From the IMG/VR virus record IMGVR_UViG_3300020472_000012, positions 50,374 through 114,373 of that record: a stretch of DNA of 64,000 nt. One strand, 5' to 3'. Source of the DNA: a virus. This document shows positions 50,152-57,654 of this stretch, piece by piece. The notes beneath the pieces are model-generated. The model was given only the letters and a program-made list of their open reading frames with translations. It made no database searches and was not told the origin of the DNA. The first letter of the stretch is position 1. Each line of letters opens with the position of its first letter. A program made the position numbers and the translations under genes.

Positions 50152-51929
50152 TGGGAACAGTAACTACAGGTAGTTTTGATGAAATTCAAGACGATTTAGG
50201 TGGAAGTAATCCAATTCAACTATCTGAATATTACAGAGAATCTTCTGGTGGTTCTGCAAGTACAACTGTACCAAACACTGCAAACAATGCTGGTGTACCT
50301 AAGTCTGGTGCAATCTCAGTTGCAGACATATCATCAGTAGATGGTGGTACTGCTGCAAATGATGTTGCATATAGTTCTAATCCTTATGTAACAATTACTA
50401 AATCAACCAGTGATTTTACTGGTCAAGAATTAAGTGCAAGTTGTAGTTTTTCATTAAGTGTTGGTTCACAGGGATATAGTACAGCAGATGGTGATGGTAA
50501 TAAGCCAAGTAATACTGGAGTTACTTGGAGTGGTACTGGAATAACATTCAATTCTACTACTGCTACAAGTGTAACTGCAACAATTACTGCATCTGGTTCA
50601 TATTCTACTGGTGTCACAAAAACAGCATATTTGAGTGCAAATGGAACAAGTACATCGGTAAGTCTTAGTGCTACAACTCGTGCAGTTGACTTAGACCCAA
50701 CTCTAACAGTAACAAGTGAATCTTCAACAGGCAACGACCCAGATACATCTGGAGTTACATCTGGTGGGTCAACAGTTGGTGGTCTGGATAGTGGACAAAG
50801 TGTTGCAACATCTTTGAATTCTACTCTCAGTAATGCAGCGTATAAAATTAATTCTGGTAGTTGGATAACTGGTGCCAGTACAGTTTCAAATGGTGATGTT
50901 ATTTACATCAAATTGGATTCTGGTGATGACTACGATGACTCATCAACAAGGACTGTTACAGTAGGTAGTCATGGTGATACCTATTCCTTTACTGTAAGTA
51001 ATAGGTCACAGGATACAACACCAGATGATTTAACCATGCCGGCAGACTATACTCTCACTGGGGCTGCATTAAGTACATCCTATCAGACAGGAACTTATTC
51101 AGTTAGTGGACTAGATTCTGACCATAATGGAAATCTAACAAGTAGTGGAACAAATGGTATTGTTATATCAGATGTATATCCAAGTAATGGAGACACTATA
51201 GTCTTCTCACAAACATCATCTGCAAGTCCAAGAACAGAATTTACTGGAACTGCAACAATGAGTAATATGTCTGGAATGACAGACACTACTCATTCTTATA
51301 GTATAAGAACTGGTGATACTGGTATTCAAGAAACTGGTACTGCTAACTATGCTCCATCTTATTGGAGATATGGGACTTGTTATGATTGGTATTGTCTGAC
51401 TGGGAGATTTACAATTACAAGAACATTAAAAGCACAACAAGGTAGTGGATATATTGCATTCTTATTGTATGATACCATTTCATCGACAGTTGGAACAAAT
51501 GGTGGTGATAGTAGTCAGTGGGTATGGCAATCAACTTATTATACAGCAGATACTCATTCGGACATAGACACTGGTGATACTTTCCAAATAGAATGGGTTG
51601 ACGCTGGATTTAACACTGGAGTAGTTACAGAGGGTAGTATTGCAGCTGCCTTCGGTGGTTCATTTACTGCTAATGGAACCTATACGAGTGCTACTATCGA
51701 CTTATCAGCATTTACATCTGGTAGTACAGTTAATGTCACTTCACAGGAAAAAACATACAACTGTTTTTGTGAATGTACTTCATGTTTCAACTCTACAAAT
51801 TCTAATAGAAGTTATTATGTTCGACTAAAAAATATTAGTGGAACTACTATATTAAATCAAGCACCTGCTACTGGAAGTGGAACTTATAAGGTCAGTGGAA
51901 CTACTTATTATTCTGGGATGTGTTTCTAA
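50151..51929 (+). CDS. Ser/Thr/Gly-rich fibre or adhesin-like protein
   Basis: The 592-residue low-charge protein is dominated by Ser, Thr, Gly and Asn beta-strand repeats (Ig-like or bacterial-adhesin style: SVTATITASGSYSTGVTKTAYLS). A C-terminal Cys-rich patch (YNCFCECTSCFNS) is unusual and may bind metal or form disulphides. There is no signal peptide, so it is a virion protein, most likely a fibre or decoration. The N-terminus MGTVTTGSFDEIQDDLGG resembles short structural-protein starts in marine phages. Confidence 0.6.
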   Translation: MGTVTTGSFDEIQDDLGGSNPIQLSEYYRESSGGSASTTVPNTANNAGVPKSGAISVADISSVDGGTAANDVAYSSNPYVTITKSTSDFTGQELSASCSFSLSVGSQGYSTADGDGNKPSNTGVTWSGTGITFNSTTATSVTATITASGSYSTGVTKTAYLSANGTSTSVSLSATTRAVDLDPTLTVTSESSTGNDPDTSGVTSGGSTVGGLDSGQSVATSLNSTLSNAAYKINSGSWITGASTVSNGDVIYIKLDSGDDYDDSSTRTVTVGSHGDTYSFTVSNRSQDTTPDDLTMPADYTLTGAALSTSYQTGTYSVSGLDSDHNGNLTSSGTNGIVISDVYPSNGDTIVFSQTSSASPRTEFTGTATMSNMSGMTDTTHSYSIRTGDTGIQETGTANYAPSYWRYGTCYDWYCLTGRFTITRTLKAQQGSGYIAFLLYDTISSTVGTNGGDSSQWVWQSTYYTADTHSDIDTGDTFQIEWVDAGFNTGVVTEGSIAAAFGGSFTANGTYTSATIDLSAFTSGSTVNVTSQEKTYNCFCECTSCFNSTNSNRSYYVRLKNISGTTILNQAPATGSGTYKVSGTTYYSGMCF

Positions 51930-52459
51930 TGGTTATCTATAGAGTACCACCTACAACATCAGATATCACTTTCGAGGGTGGTGTTGTAGAATCATTAACA
52001 CTTAAGTGGGAAAAATATAATAAATCTGATTTAACAGAGGTTAAAGTAACAGGTGCAATTAGCCATGTTCAAAAGTCAGAACCAACATTTACAGATGGAA
52101 CAATTACTGATACACCAGTAGTACCAACAGTATCCCACGATGAAGAAACTGCTAATGTTGAAACAGTTATAGGATATAAAGGTTATGAAAGTGCAACACC
52201 AGTAGATTCATACACAGCAACAGTAGATTATGATGCACCAAAGTTTCAAGCAGATGATATAGACCTAAATATATTTGAAACTCAAACATATGACATCAGT
52301 GCAGAGAGTCAGGCAAATATTACTTCATTTAACGAGAGTTTACCATCAGATGCAAGGGATTTAGACATATCATCTTCGTCTGGTCATTGGTTTGGTGCTT
52401 ATAGTGGTATGGTGGCCAAAGAAGAAAACACTAAAGAATTTAAAGAGTGGAGTATTTAA
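51920..52459 (+). CDS. Structural-type protein following the fibre gene
   Basis: The 179-residue protein is Thr/Val-rich (TFEGGVVESLTLKWEKY, VPTVSHDEETANVETVIGYKGYESATPVDS) and beta-structured with an acidic helix at the end. It overlaps the adhesin-like gene by 10 bases. A chaperone or fibre-associated role is possible; not assigned. Confidence 0.55.
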   Translation: MFLMVIYRVPPTTSDITFEGGVVESLTLKWEKYNKSDLTEVKVTGAISHVQKSEPTFTDGTITDTPVVPTVSHDEETANVETVIGYKGYESATPVDSYTATVDYDAPKFQADDIDLNIFETQTYDISAESQANITSFNESLPSDARDLDISSSSGHWFGAYSGMVAKEENTKEFKEWSI

Positions 52460-52463
52460 AATG

Positions 52464-52471
52464 TATAAATA
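52464..52471 (+). promoter_or_regulatory. T4-type late promoter box
   Basis: TATAAATA upstream of ATG 52538 (GGGGAAATT precedes it). A 16-codon frame (52476-52526) starts at the predicted +1 and ends just before that site. Confidence 0.65.
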
Positions 52472-52537
52472 CATTATGACAAACATTCTAATAACAGGAC
52501 TATCCGCAAGGGTAATCATAAAATAGGGGAAATTAAT

Positions 52538-53107
52538 ATGTCTTTATGGGGAAATTCAGACGCTGATGAAGCCAAACCTAAATGGTTAACTGCAGCGGAT
52601 AAGAAACTTACATACGCAACTGCAAGTGGTTGGGTATACAAAAAATCTGACAATCATCAAGAAGAGGTGATTGCAGCTATTCAGAATCTTGCTACATCAA
52701 TCGGTCAAGCAGATATAGTAGCAATTGATTGGGTATCAACAGCATTTGATAAATCAGATGGTGGTACTTTATCAGCAACAGTAACTTTCAATGAGAAAGT
52801 AACAGTAAATACTTCTGGTGGAACACCTACATTATCAGTTACTAATGGTAACGAAGGTAGTGGTTCAGGCAGAGGCCCACATGCATTAGCATATGCAAGT
52901 GGTTCATCAACTAGTAAACTTACATTTAGTCTTGCAATCGGTGCTGCAAATGCAGCTACTAATGCAGACGATGTATTAGTTTTTGGTGCAAATCCATTAG
53001 CACTTAACAGTGGAACTATTGTTGATACAGCCGAAGGTGGAAACGCAACTATTACTAGTGCAGCTTCAATCGGAACTGCTGCTGGTTCAATAACTGTTAC
53101 TGCTTAA
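52538..53107 (+). CDS. Ig-like virion structural protein
   Basis: The 189-residue protein starts with MSLWGNSDADEAKPKWLT, an N-terminus I recognise from T4-like marine phage structural proteins. A beta-sandwich of Ig/cadherin type follows (GGTLSATVTFNEKVTVNTSGGTPTLSVTNG...FSLAIGAANAATNADDVLVFGAN). Likely a surface decoration of head or tail. Driven by a late promoter. Confidence 0.7.
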   Translation: MSLWGNSDADEAKPKWLTAADKKLTYATASGWVYKKSDNHQEEVIAAIQNLATSIGQADIVAIDWVSTAFDKSDGGTLSATVTFNEKVTVNTSGGTPTLSVTNGNEGSGSGRGPHALAYASGSSTSKLTFSLAIGAANAATNADDVLVFGANPLALNSGTIVDTAEGGNATITSAASIGTAAGSITVTA

Positions 53108-53119
53108 TAGGAAATAATT

Positions 53120-53566
53120 ATGAAATCATTTAAGAAATACATTGCAGAAGCATATGAATCTGGCCCAAATGGTGGGTATGGACTACCTTCTGATTCAACT
53201 GGTAGAGTTGCAACAGACGACTTACACAGATTTTCAGAAGATGCTGAAGTATTACAAAGATTAAATGCATTTATTGGTGGTGTTGCAGACAGAGAGTTTA
53301 TCTCTGTCGGTGCAGCTTTAGAACAACTAGGTCGTAAAGTTGAACAGGTTGGAATAGAATTTGATACTATTCTTGACGAAGGTTCAGAAGATACTGGTAC
53401 TGCTGACCTACCTTTAAGTCAGTTTGGTGGTAGATTTGGAAAAGATATCGATGGTAATGACCTCGATGACGACTTTATTTCTAAAGATGGCCCAGAACTG
53501 AAACTACATGTTGAATGGGAAAAACAACCTAATAACATGTTTAAAGTTGTAGCAAACATTCAGTAA
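53120..53566 (+). CDS. Protein with capsid-targeting N-terminus
   Basis: The 148-residue protein begins MKSFKKYIAEAYESG, nearly the T4 capsid-targeting consensus with an I-A-E cut site. The remainder is acidic (DLHRFSEDAEVLQRLNAFIGG, FGGRFGKDIDGNDLDDDF) and similar to short proteins of cyanomyophages. Likely packaged in the head; function unknown. A ribosome-binding site (AGGAA) precedes the ATG. Confidence 0.65.
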   Translation: MKSFKKYIAEAYESGPNGGYGLPSDSTGRVATDDLHRFSEDAEVLQRLNAFIGGVADREFISVGAALEQLGRKVEQVGIEFDTILDEGSEDTGTADLPLSQFGGRFGKDIDGNDLDDDFISKDGPELKLHVEWEKQPNNMFKVVANIQ

Positions 53567-53623
53567 AGCTTTTCTCTTCTGACCTATATACTACTATTAT
53601 GTTAATGATAGTAGGATTTTATT

Positions 53624-53992
53624 ATGAAGTTATTTGAGAAATTAACAGACGAGAACTTTACAATGTTTGCAATGCAGTGTTACGACAATCCGCAATGCAC
53701 ATCTGTTGAAGAGTTCATGGAAGACCTAAGAAGATTTCGTTATCTAAAACGACTTCTAAGGAGATACTATAAGAACGATGAACTCAGAGAGAGATTACTC
53801 CTTAATCACCTTATCTGTCTTCTCAATATTTTTGGGGTTCCTAATTGTATTAAAATGTTGGACTTCAAAATTGAAGAAGAATACTGGCCAGTTTTAAAAA
53901 CAATGTTGATATACATGGGTCATGTTGAGGAAGATTGGAGACCAAAAATACCCATAGACATGAATGTAGCAAATATACTAAGGGAACTATAA
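53624..53992 (+). CDS. Small helical virion-module protein
   Basis: The 122-residue protein is helical and Arg/Leu-rich (FMEDLRRFRYLKRLLRRYYKND...LLLNHLICLLNIFGVPNCIKMLDF). Its layout resembles a conserved T4-like marine phage protein. A hairpin (CTACTAT/ATAGTAG, 53591-53614) sits at its ribosome-binding site. Function unknown. Confidence 0.62.
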   Translation: MKLFEKLTDENFTMFAMQCYDNPQCTSVEEFMEDLRRFRYLKRLLRRYYKNDELRERLLLNHLICLLNIFGVPNCIKMLDFKIEEEYWPVLKTMLIYMGHVEEDWRPKIPIDMNVANILREL

Positions 53993-54582
53993 TGGAGCAA
54001 GTAAAGTTACACGAAGCAAGTGCAATGGGTGTTATCGACACAGTAATCGTGTTTCGTCTATTAAAACTATTTTCCACTAAGTGGGAAGAGATGGAAGCAT
54101 TCAAACAAGGTCTGATTGATGAAAAAGGTAAAAGAATTAAATCAGTCAAACCTAAAACCAAAGAACAAAAAGCATCATATACCCTACTCCATAGATTAGT
54201 ATTCAATCTAAAAAGAATCCTAGAACTAATTCCATTCGGTAAGACCAGACTTGCCAATTATGCAGCTGCCCTTGCATTACTCAAAGAGAACTTTGGACTA
54301 GATTCTAAATATCTAGAAGAAAAGTTCTATCAATACCTTAAAGAACAGGGCAAAGTATCAGACTTGTTAGAAGGTTATGATTCGACTCAGAATACCCTCT
54401 CAGAGGGCCGTATTTACTCTCTAAGGACATCTTTATGGAATGATGATGACAATATAGGTTATCGTGATGATGAAATACAAATAATTGGGTTGACAGATAA
54501 TGTAATGGGTGTTAATATTTATAAAGGATATAACAAAACTCAAGATAAAGTTCAGTTTTTAACAGGACATGATGTAAAATGA
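53992..54582 (+). CDS. Virion-module protein of unknown function
   Basis: The 196-residue protein has two hydrophobic helices (TVIVFRLLKLFSTKW, ANYAAALALLKENF), a basic middle (GKRIKSVKPKTKEQKASY) and EGRIYSLR near the end, a possible prohead-protease site. It starts at ATG 53992 overlapping the previous stop. It resembles cyanomyophage proteins without assigned role. Confidence 0.6.
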   Translation: MEQVKLHEASAMGVIDTVIVFRLLKLFSTKWEEMEAFKQGLIDEKGKRIKSVKPKTKEQKASYTLLHRLVFNLKRILELIPFGKTRLANYAAALALLKENFGLDSKYLEEKFYQYLKEQGKVSDLLEGYDSTQNTLSEGRIYSLRTSLWNDDDNIGYRDDEIQIIGLTDNVMGVNIYKGYNKTQDKVQFLTGHDVK

Positions 54583-55475
54583 AAGGTAAAAGTAATCCAG
54601 TAGCAAAATTTATGAATGTGTACAATCGTGCATCTACTCATTCTACGCCTAAAGATTATGATAGAAAGGAGAATGGATGGTTTAAAGACTGGTTAGAAGA
54701 AGATGCACCAGCAAATGCAACTGGAGTTGCAGTATCTACAGATAAACCTATAGTTAAAAAGAAGAAAAAGAAAGAAAAGAAATATCTAAAGGGTAATAAA
54801 TGGTCTTTAGATGCTGGAAATAATGAAGTAGGTACTCCAGATATAGTTAAAAGATTTAAAGATGGTACACCTATGCAAGAGTCTATAGAAGAGGCAATTA
54901 ATAAAGCAAAGGTAAAAAAACAACTTCAAAAGATTAAAGGAATTACCAACAAACAAATAGAAATTATTTTAACATTACCACCAGCTGTACTTACTCAAAT
55001 GATTACTCAAGTTAGTCAATTAGTGAGTGGTGATGAAATATACGAAAGAGATTACAAGAAAGAAAGAGAGAATTATCTGGGGACACCAGAACAGAAGAAA
55101 CGAAACGCTGCAAGGAAGAGAGCAAGAAGAGCATTAGAGAAAGAAGGTAGAGTAAAACCTTTTGATGGTAAAGATGTACATCATAAAGACAATAACCCAG
55201 AGAACAACGATAGAAGTAATCTAAGAGTTGCAAATAGAAGTACCAACAGAAGGGAACCTAGACTTAGAGAAGGTCTCGATGAAGGTAAGTTGGTTGCAGA
55301 TATCAATGCAATTTTCGATGCAATTGTTAAATCAGTAAAGAAAAGGATGGGTAAAGAATACCAGACTAACCAAGAAAGAGGACTTAGATTTGTTAATCAA
55401 GTTGCATCTTTAGTTGGTGGTAAAGTAACAGATAAGAAACAACAGAAAGGTAAGTTATTTTATAAAACAAAATGA
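54579..55475 (+). CDS. HNH-endonuclease-like protein
   Basis: The 298-residue protein has an HNH-type box VHHKDNNPENNDRSNLRV (about residues 205-222), preceded by basic helices (RKRARRALEKEGR). The N-terminal half is Lys-rich (KKKKKEKKYLKG). Nuclease proteins of this kind are common in late regions of T4-like marine phages. Its cut target is unknown. ATGA overlap with the previous gene. Confidence 0.68.
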   Translation: MKGKSNPVAKFMNVYNRASTHSTPKDYDRKENGWFKDWLEEDAPANATGVAVSTDKPIVKKKKKKEKKYLKGNKWSLDAGNNEVGTPDIVKRFKDGTPMQESIEEAINKAKVKKQLQKIKGITNKQIEIILTLPPAVLTQMITQVSQLVSGDEIYERDYKKERENYLGTPEQKKRNAARKRARRALEKEGRVKPFDGKDVHHKDNNPENNDRSNLRVANRSTNRREPRLREGLDEGKLVADINAIFDAIVKSVKKRMGKEYQTNQERGLRFVNQVASLVGGKVTDKKQQKGKLFYKTK

Positions 55476-55738
55476 AGAAGTTTTTCATAAAAGTTAAAGA
55501 GTTTTTCCACAAATTATGGTTGTGGATGGTCAGTTGGTTTGAATGTCATAAACAACTAACTGTAAGTTATAATAAATATAACCAAGAGGGTGAGATAATA
55601 GATACTCTCACTAGAACATGGGAAGTCAGAAAGATTTACAATCTAGGCCCAAAATTCATTGCATTCAAAACATTTGAAGGTAATAAGGTCGAACTTAGAA
55701 CTGCAACTCCTATGGACTATATGACAGAGGAATTATAA
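55472..55738 (+). CDS. Small membrane-associated protein
   Basis: The 88-residue protein has an aromatic N-terminal helix (FFIKVKEFFHKLWLWMVSWFECH) and a beta C-terminal half (TVSYNKYNQEGEIIDTLTRTWEVR). It lies directly before the spanin pair, so a lysis-accessory role is possible. Unproven. Confidence 0.58.
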   Translation: MKKFFIKVKEFFHKLWLWMVSWFECHKQLTVSYNKYNQEGEIIDTLTRTWEVRKIYNLGPKFIAFKTFEGNKVELRTATPMDYMTEEL

Positions 55739-55739
55739 C

Positions 55740-56135
55740 ATGCAACAAATTTTAATGGGGATAATTTTAGTCTTAGGACTAGGTGGTTTCTTTTTATATA
55801 ACCAGAATATAACCCTTAAGAACGAGAACACTGCATTAAACTTTGCAGTTGAAGAGCAAAAACAAACAATCTCTGCAATCAAAGAGTCTTATGAGACTCA
55901 AGGTAAAGCCTTGAATCAGTTGACATCTAAGAATGCAGAAATTGAAGCAGAAATGAATAGATATATGGATATCTTTCGTAGACATAATTTAAACCAGCTT
56001 GCAGTTGCCAAGCCTGGTCTTATTGAGAAAAGAGTAAACAATGGAACTAAACAAGTATTTGACTCCATCGAAAACGACTCAAAAGAGTTGGATTCGTTGG
56101 ACGACATTACCACTGATATTAATCCTAACAACTAG
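55740..56135 (+). CDS. Inner-membrane spanin subunit (Rz-like)
   Basis: The 131-residue protein has an N-terminal membrane helix (ILMGIILVLGLGGFFLY) and a long periplasmic coiled-coil (NITLKNENTALNFAVEEQKQTISAIK). This is the type II inner-membrane spanin layout. The overlapping lipoprotein gene supports the call. It would bridge inner and outer membranes to complete lysis. Confidence 0.72.
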   Translation: MQQILMGIILVLGLGGFFLYNQNITLKNENTALNFAVEEQKQTISAIKESYETQGKALNQLTSKNAEIEAEMNRYMDIFRRHNLNQLAVAKPGLIEKRVNNGTKQVFDSIENDSKELDSLDDITTDINPNN

Positions 56136-56583
56136 TTGTTCGATTTTTCAACCTAAACAGGTTGAGGTGGTATCAAAACCTATAGAAATAGAAATCATTC
56201 AACCAACTATGCCCAGAAACATAGAATTGAATGAACCACATTGGTATGTGGTATCAGAAGCAGTAATATCCAATCCATGTATAAAAGATGTGGAAACTGG
56301 TAAAAGAGAAAAGAACGAGGATGGTTCTTGTAAAAATGGGAAAGAAAACCCAGACTGGCCAGAAGGATATACTTATCTAGACCAATTCATTGATGAAATG
56401 AAGAAAATGAACTCTGGTGATGTAGTATTTGTTGCAATGACAGTTGCAGATTACGAACTAATGGCAATGAACATGCAAGAATTACGAAGATACATCAGAG
56501 AAGTACAAGAAGTGGTAGTTTACTACAGAAATGTTACTATCAAAGACCAACCAGCCGTTGGTGCAGAAATAATTAAAAAATAG
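56041..56583 (+). CDS. Outer-membrane spanin lipoprotein (Rz1-like)
   Basis: The 180-residue protein has a lipobox in ILILTTSC (C33) after a basic/hydrophobic signal. It overlaps the Rz-like gene by 95 bases in another frame, the classic embedded-spanin arrangement. The mature part is larger than most Rz1 proteins and has PVGAEIIKK at the end. Fusion of the membranes by the pair is the expected role. Confidence 0.7.
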   Translation: MELNKYLTPSKTTQKSWIRWTTLPLILILTTSCSIFQPKQVEVVSKPIEIEIIQPTMPRNIELNEPHWYVVSEAVISNPCIKDVETGKREKNEDGSCKNGKENPDWPEGYTYLDQFIDEMKKMNSGDVVFVAMTVADYELMAMNMQELRRYIREVQEVVVYYRNVTIKDQPAVGAEIIKK

Positions 56584-56607
56584 AACCAAAATCCAATGTC
56601 TTAGTCG

Positions 56608-56630
56608 TTATGTCTTGAGAGAGGACATAA
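56608..56630 (+). other. Hairpin after the spanin genes
   Basis: TTATGTC (56608-56614) pairs with GACATAA (56624-56630), 9-base loop, no T-run. It lies just upstream of the primase promoter; possibly an RNA-processing or weak termination site. Confidence 0.4.
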
Positions 56631-56636
56631 ATCTAC

Positions 56637-56664
56637 TTGACAAATCCACGATTTATGAGATAAT
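56637..56664 (+). promoter_or_regulatory. Class B promoter for primase
   Basis: TTGACA (56637-56642), 16-bp spacer, GATAAT (56659-56664). The predicted +1 is exactly ATG 56671, with no Shine-Dalgarno sequence. Confidence 0.8.
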
Positions 56665-56670
56665 AATATT

Positions 56671-57654
56671 ATGTCTTTGTGGATTGATAAAAAGTATCTT
56701 AAACTAGTTGCACCTAGATTTAAGAATTCAAAATGGAAGAGTGATAAACTCTTAAATCATTCGTGTCCCTATTGTGGGGATTCTCAAAAGGATAAACTTA
56801 AAGCACGAGGTTATCATTTCGTGTATAAGGATTCCTATGTCTATAAATGCCATAATTGTGGTAAATCTACCAGTATAGGTAAATTCCTAGAAGAACACTC
56901 AAACACCTTATATAAACAATGGGTGATGGAGAAATTTGGTAGAAGAGAGAAGAGAAAAACACCATTACCAGAAATGTCTTTTAAACCAGAGTTTAAATCA
57001 GACCCTTTAAAGGGGTATACTAAGGCAGAAGATAATGAAATTTCTCTCACTTATATGATGAGAAGAAGTATTCCAAAAAAACATTGGAATAATATCTATT
57101 TTGTTGAGAATTCACAGAGTCTAAGTTCTTTGAATTATAAGTATAATAGGAGAGTTTTAGGGAATGACCCAAGACTTGTTTTCCCATTCAAAGATAGACA
57201 AGGTAACCTTGTAGGGGTAACAGGTAGAGCATTAAATGATTCACAACTAAGATACCTAACACTAAGATTTGACGATGACAAACCATTCATATTTGGACTT
57301 AACAAAGTCGATTTCAACAAACCTCTTTATGTTGTTGAAGGGCCCATTGACTCTCTATTTCTGGACAATTGCATTGCAGTTGCGGGTTCAGACTTTTCCA
57401 AGATAACAAACGAGATTCCAAAGACGAATACTACTATTGTATTTGATAACGAACCTCGAAACAAAGAAATCATCAAGAAGATGAATTCTATTGCAGAACT
57501 TGGATATAAAGTTTGCATCTGGCCAGAAACGATTAAAGAAAAGGATATAAACGACATGGTATTAAGTGGGGTAAATCCACTTGATATAATTAAGAGGAAC
57601 ACATTGCAAGGACTAAAATTGAAACTTGCAATCAAGAATTGGAGTAAGGTCTAA
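56671..57654 (+). CDS. 61: DNA primase (T4 gp61-like)
   Basis: The 327-residue primase has an N-terminal zinc-ribbon (CPYCGDSQKDK...YKCHNCG) and a TOPRIM-type core (LVGVTGRALND, YVVEGPIDSLFLDN). It synthesises RNA primers with helicase gp41 (33174-34559). Predicted leaderless mRNA. NrdA follows directly. Confidence 0.92.
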   Translation: MSLWIDKKYLKLVAPRFKNSKWKSDKLLNHSCPYCGDSQKDKLKARGYHFVYKDSYVYKCHNCGKSTSIGKFLEEHSNTLYKQWVMEKFGRREKRKTPLPEMSFKPEFKSDPLKGYTKAEDNEISLTYMMRRSIPKKHWNNIYFVENSQSLSSLNYKYNRRVLGNDPRLVFPFKDRQGNLVGVTGRALNDSQLRYLTLRFDDDKPFIFGLNKVDFNKPLYVVEGPIDSLFLDNCIAVAGSDFSKITNEIPKTNTTIVFDNEPRNKEIIKKMNSIAELGYKVCIWPETIKEKDINDMVLSGVNPLDIIKRNTLQGLKLKLAIKNWSKV

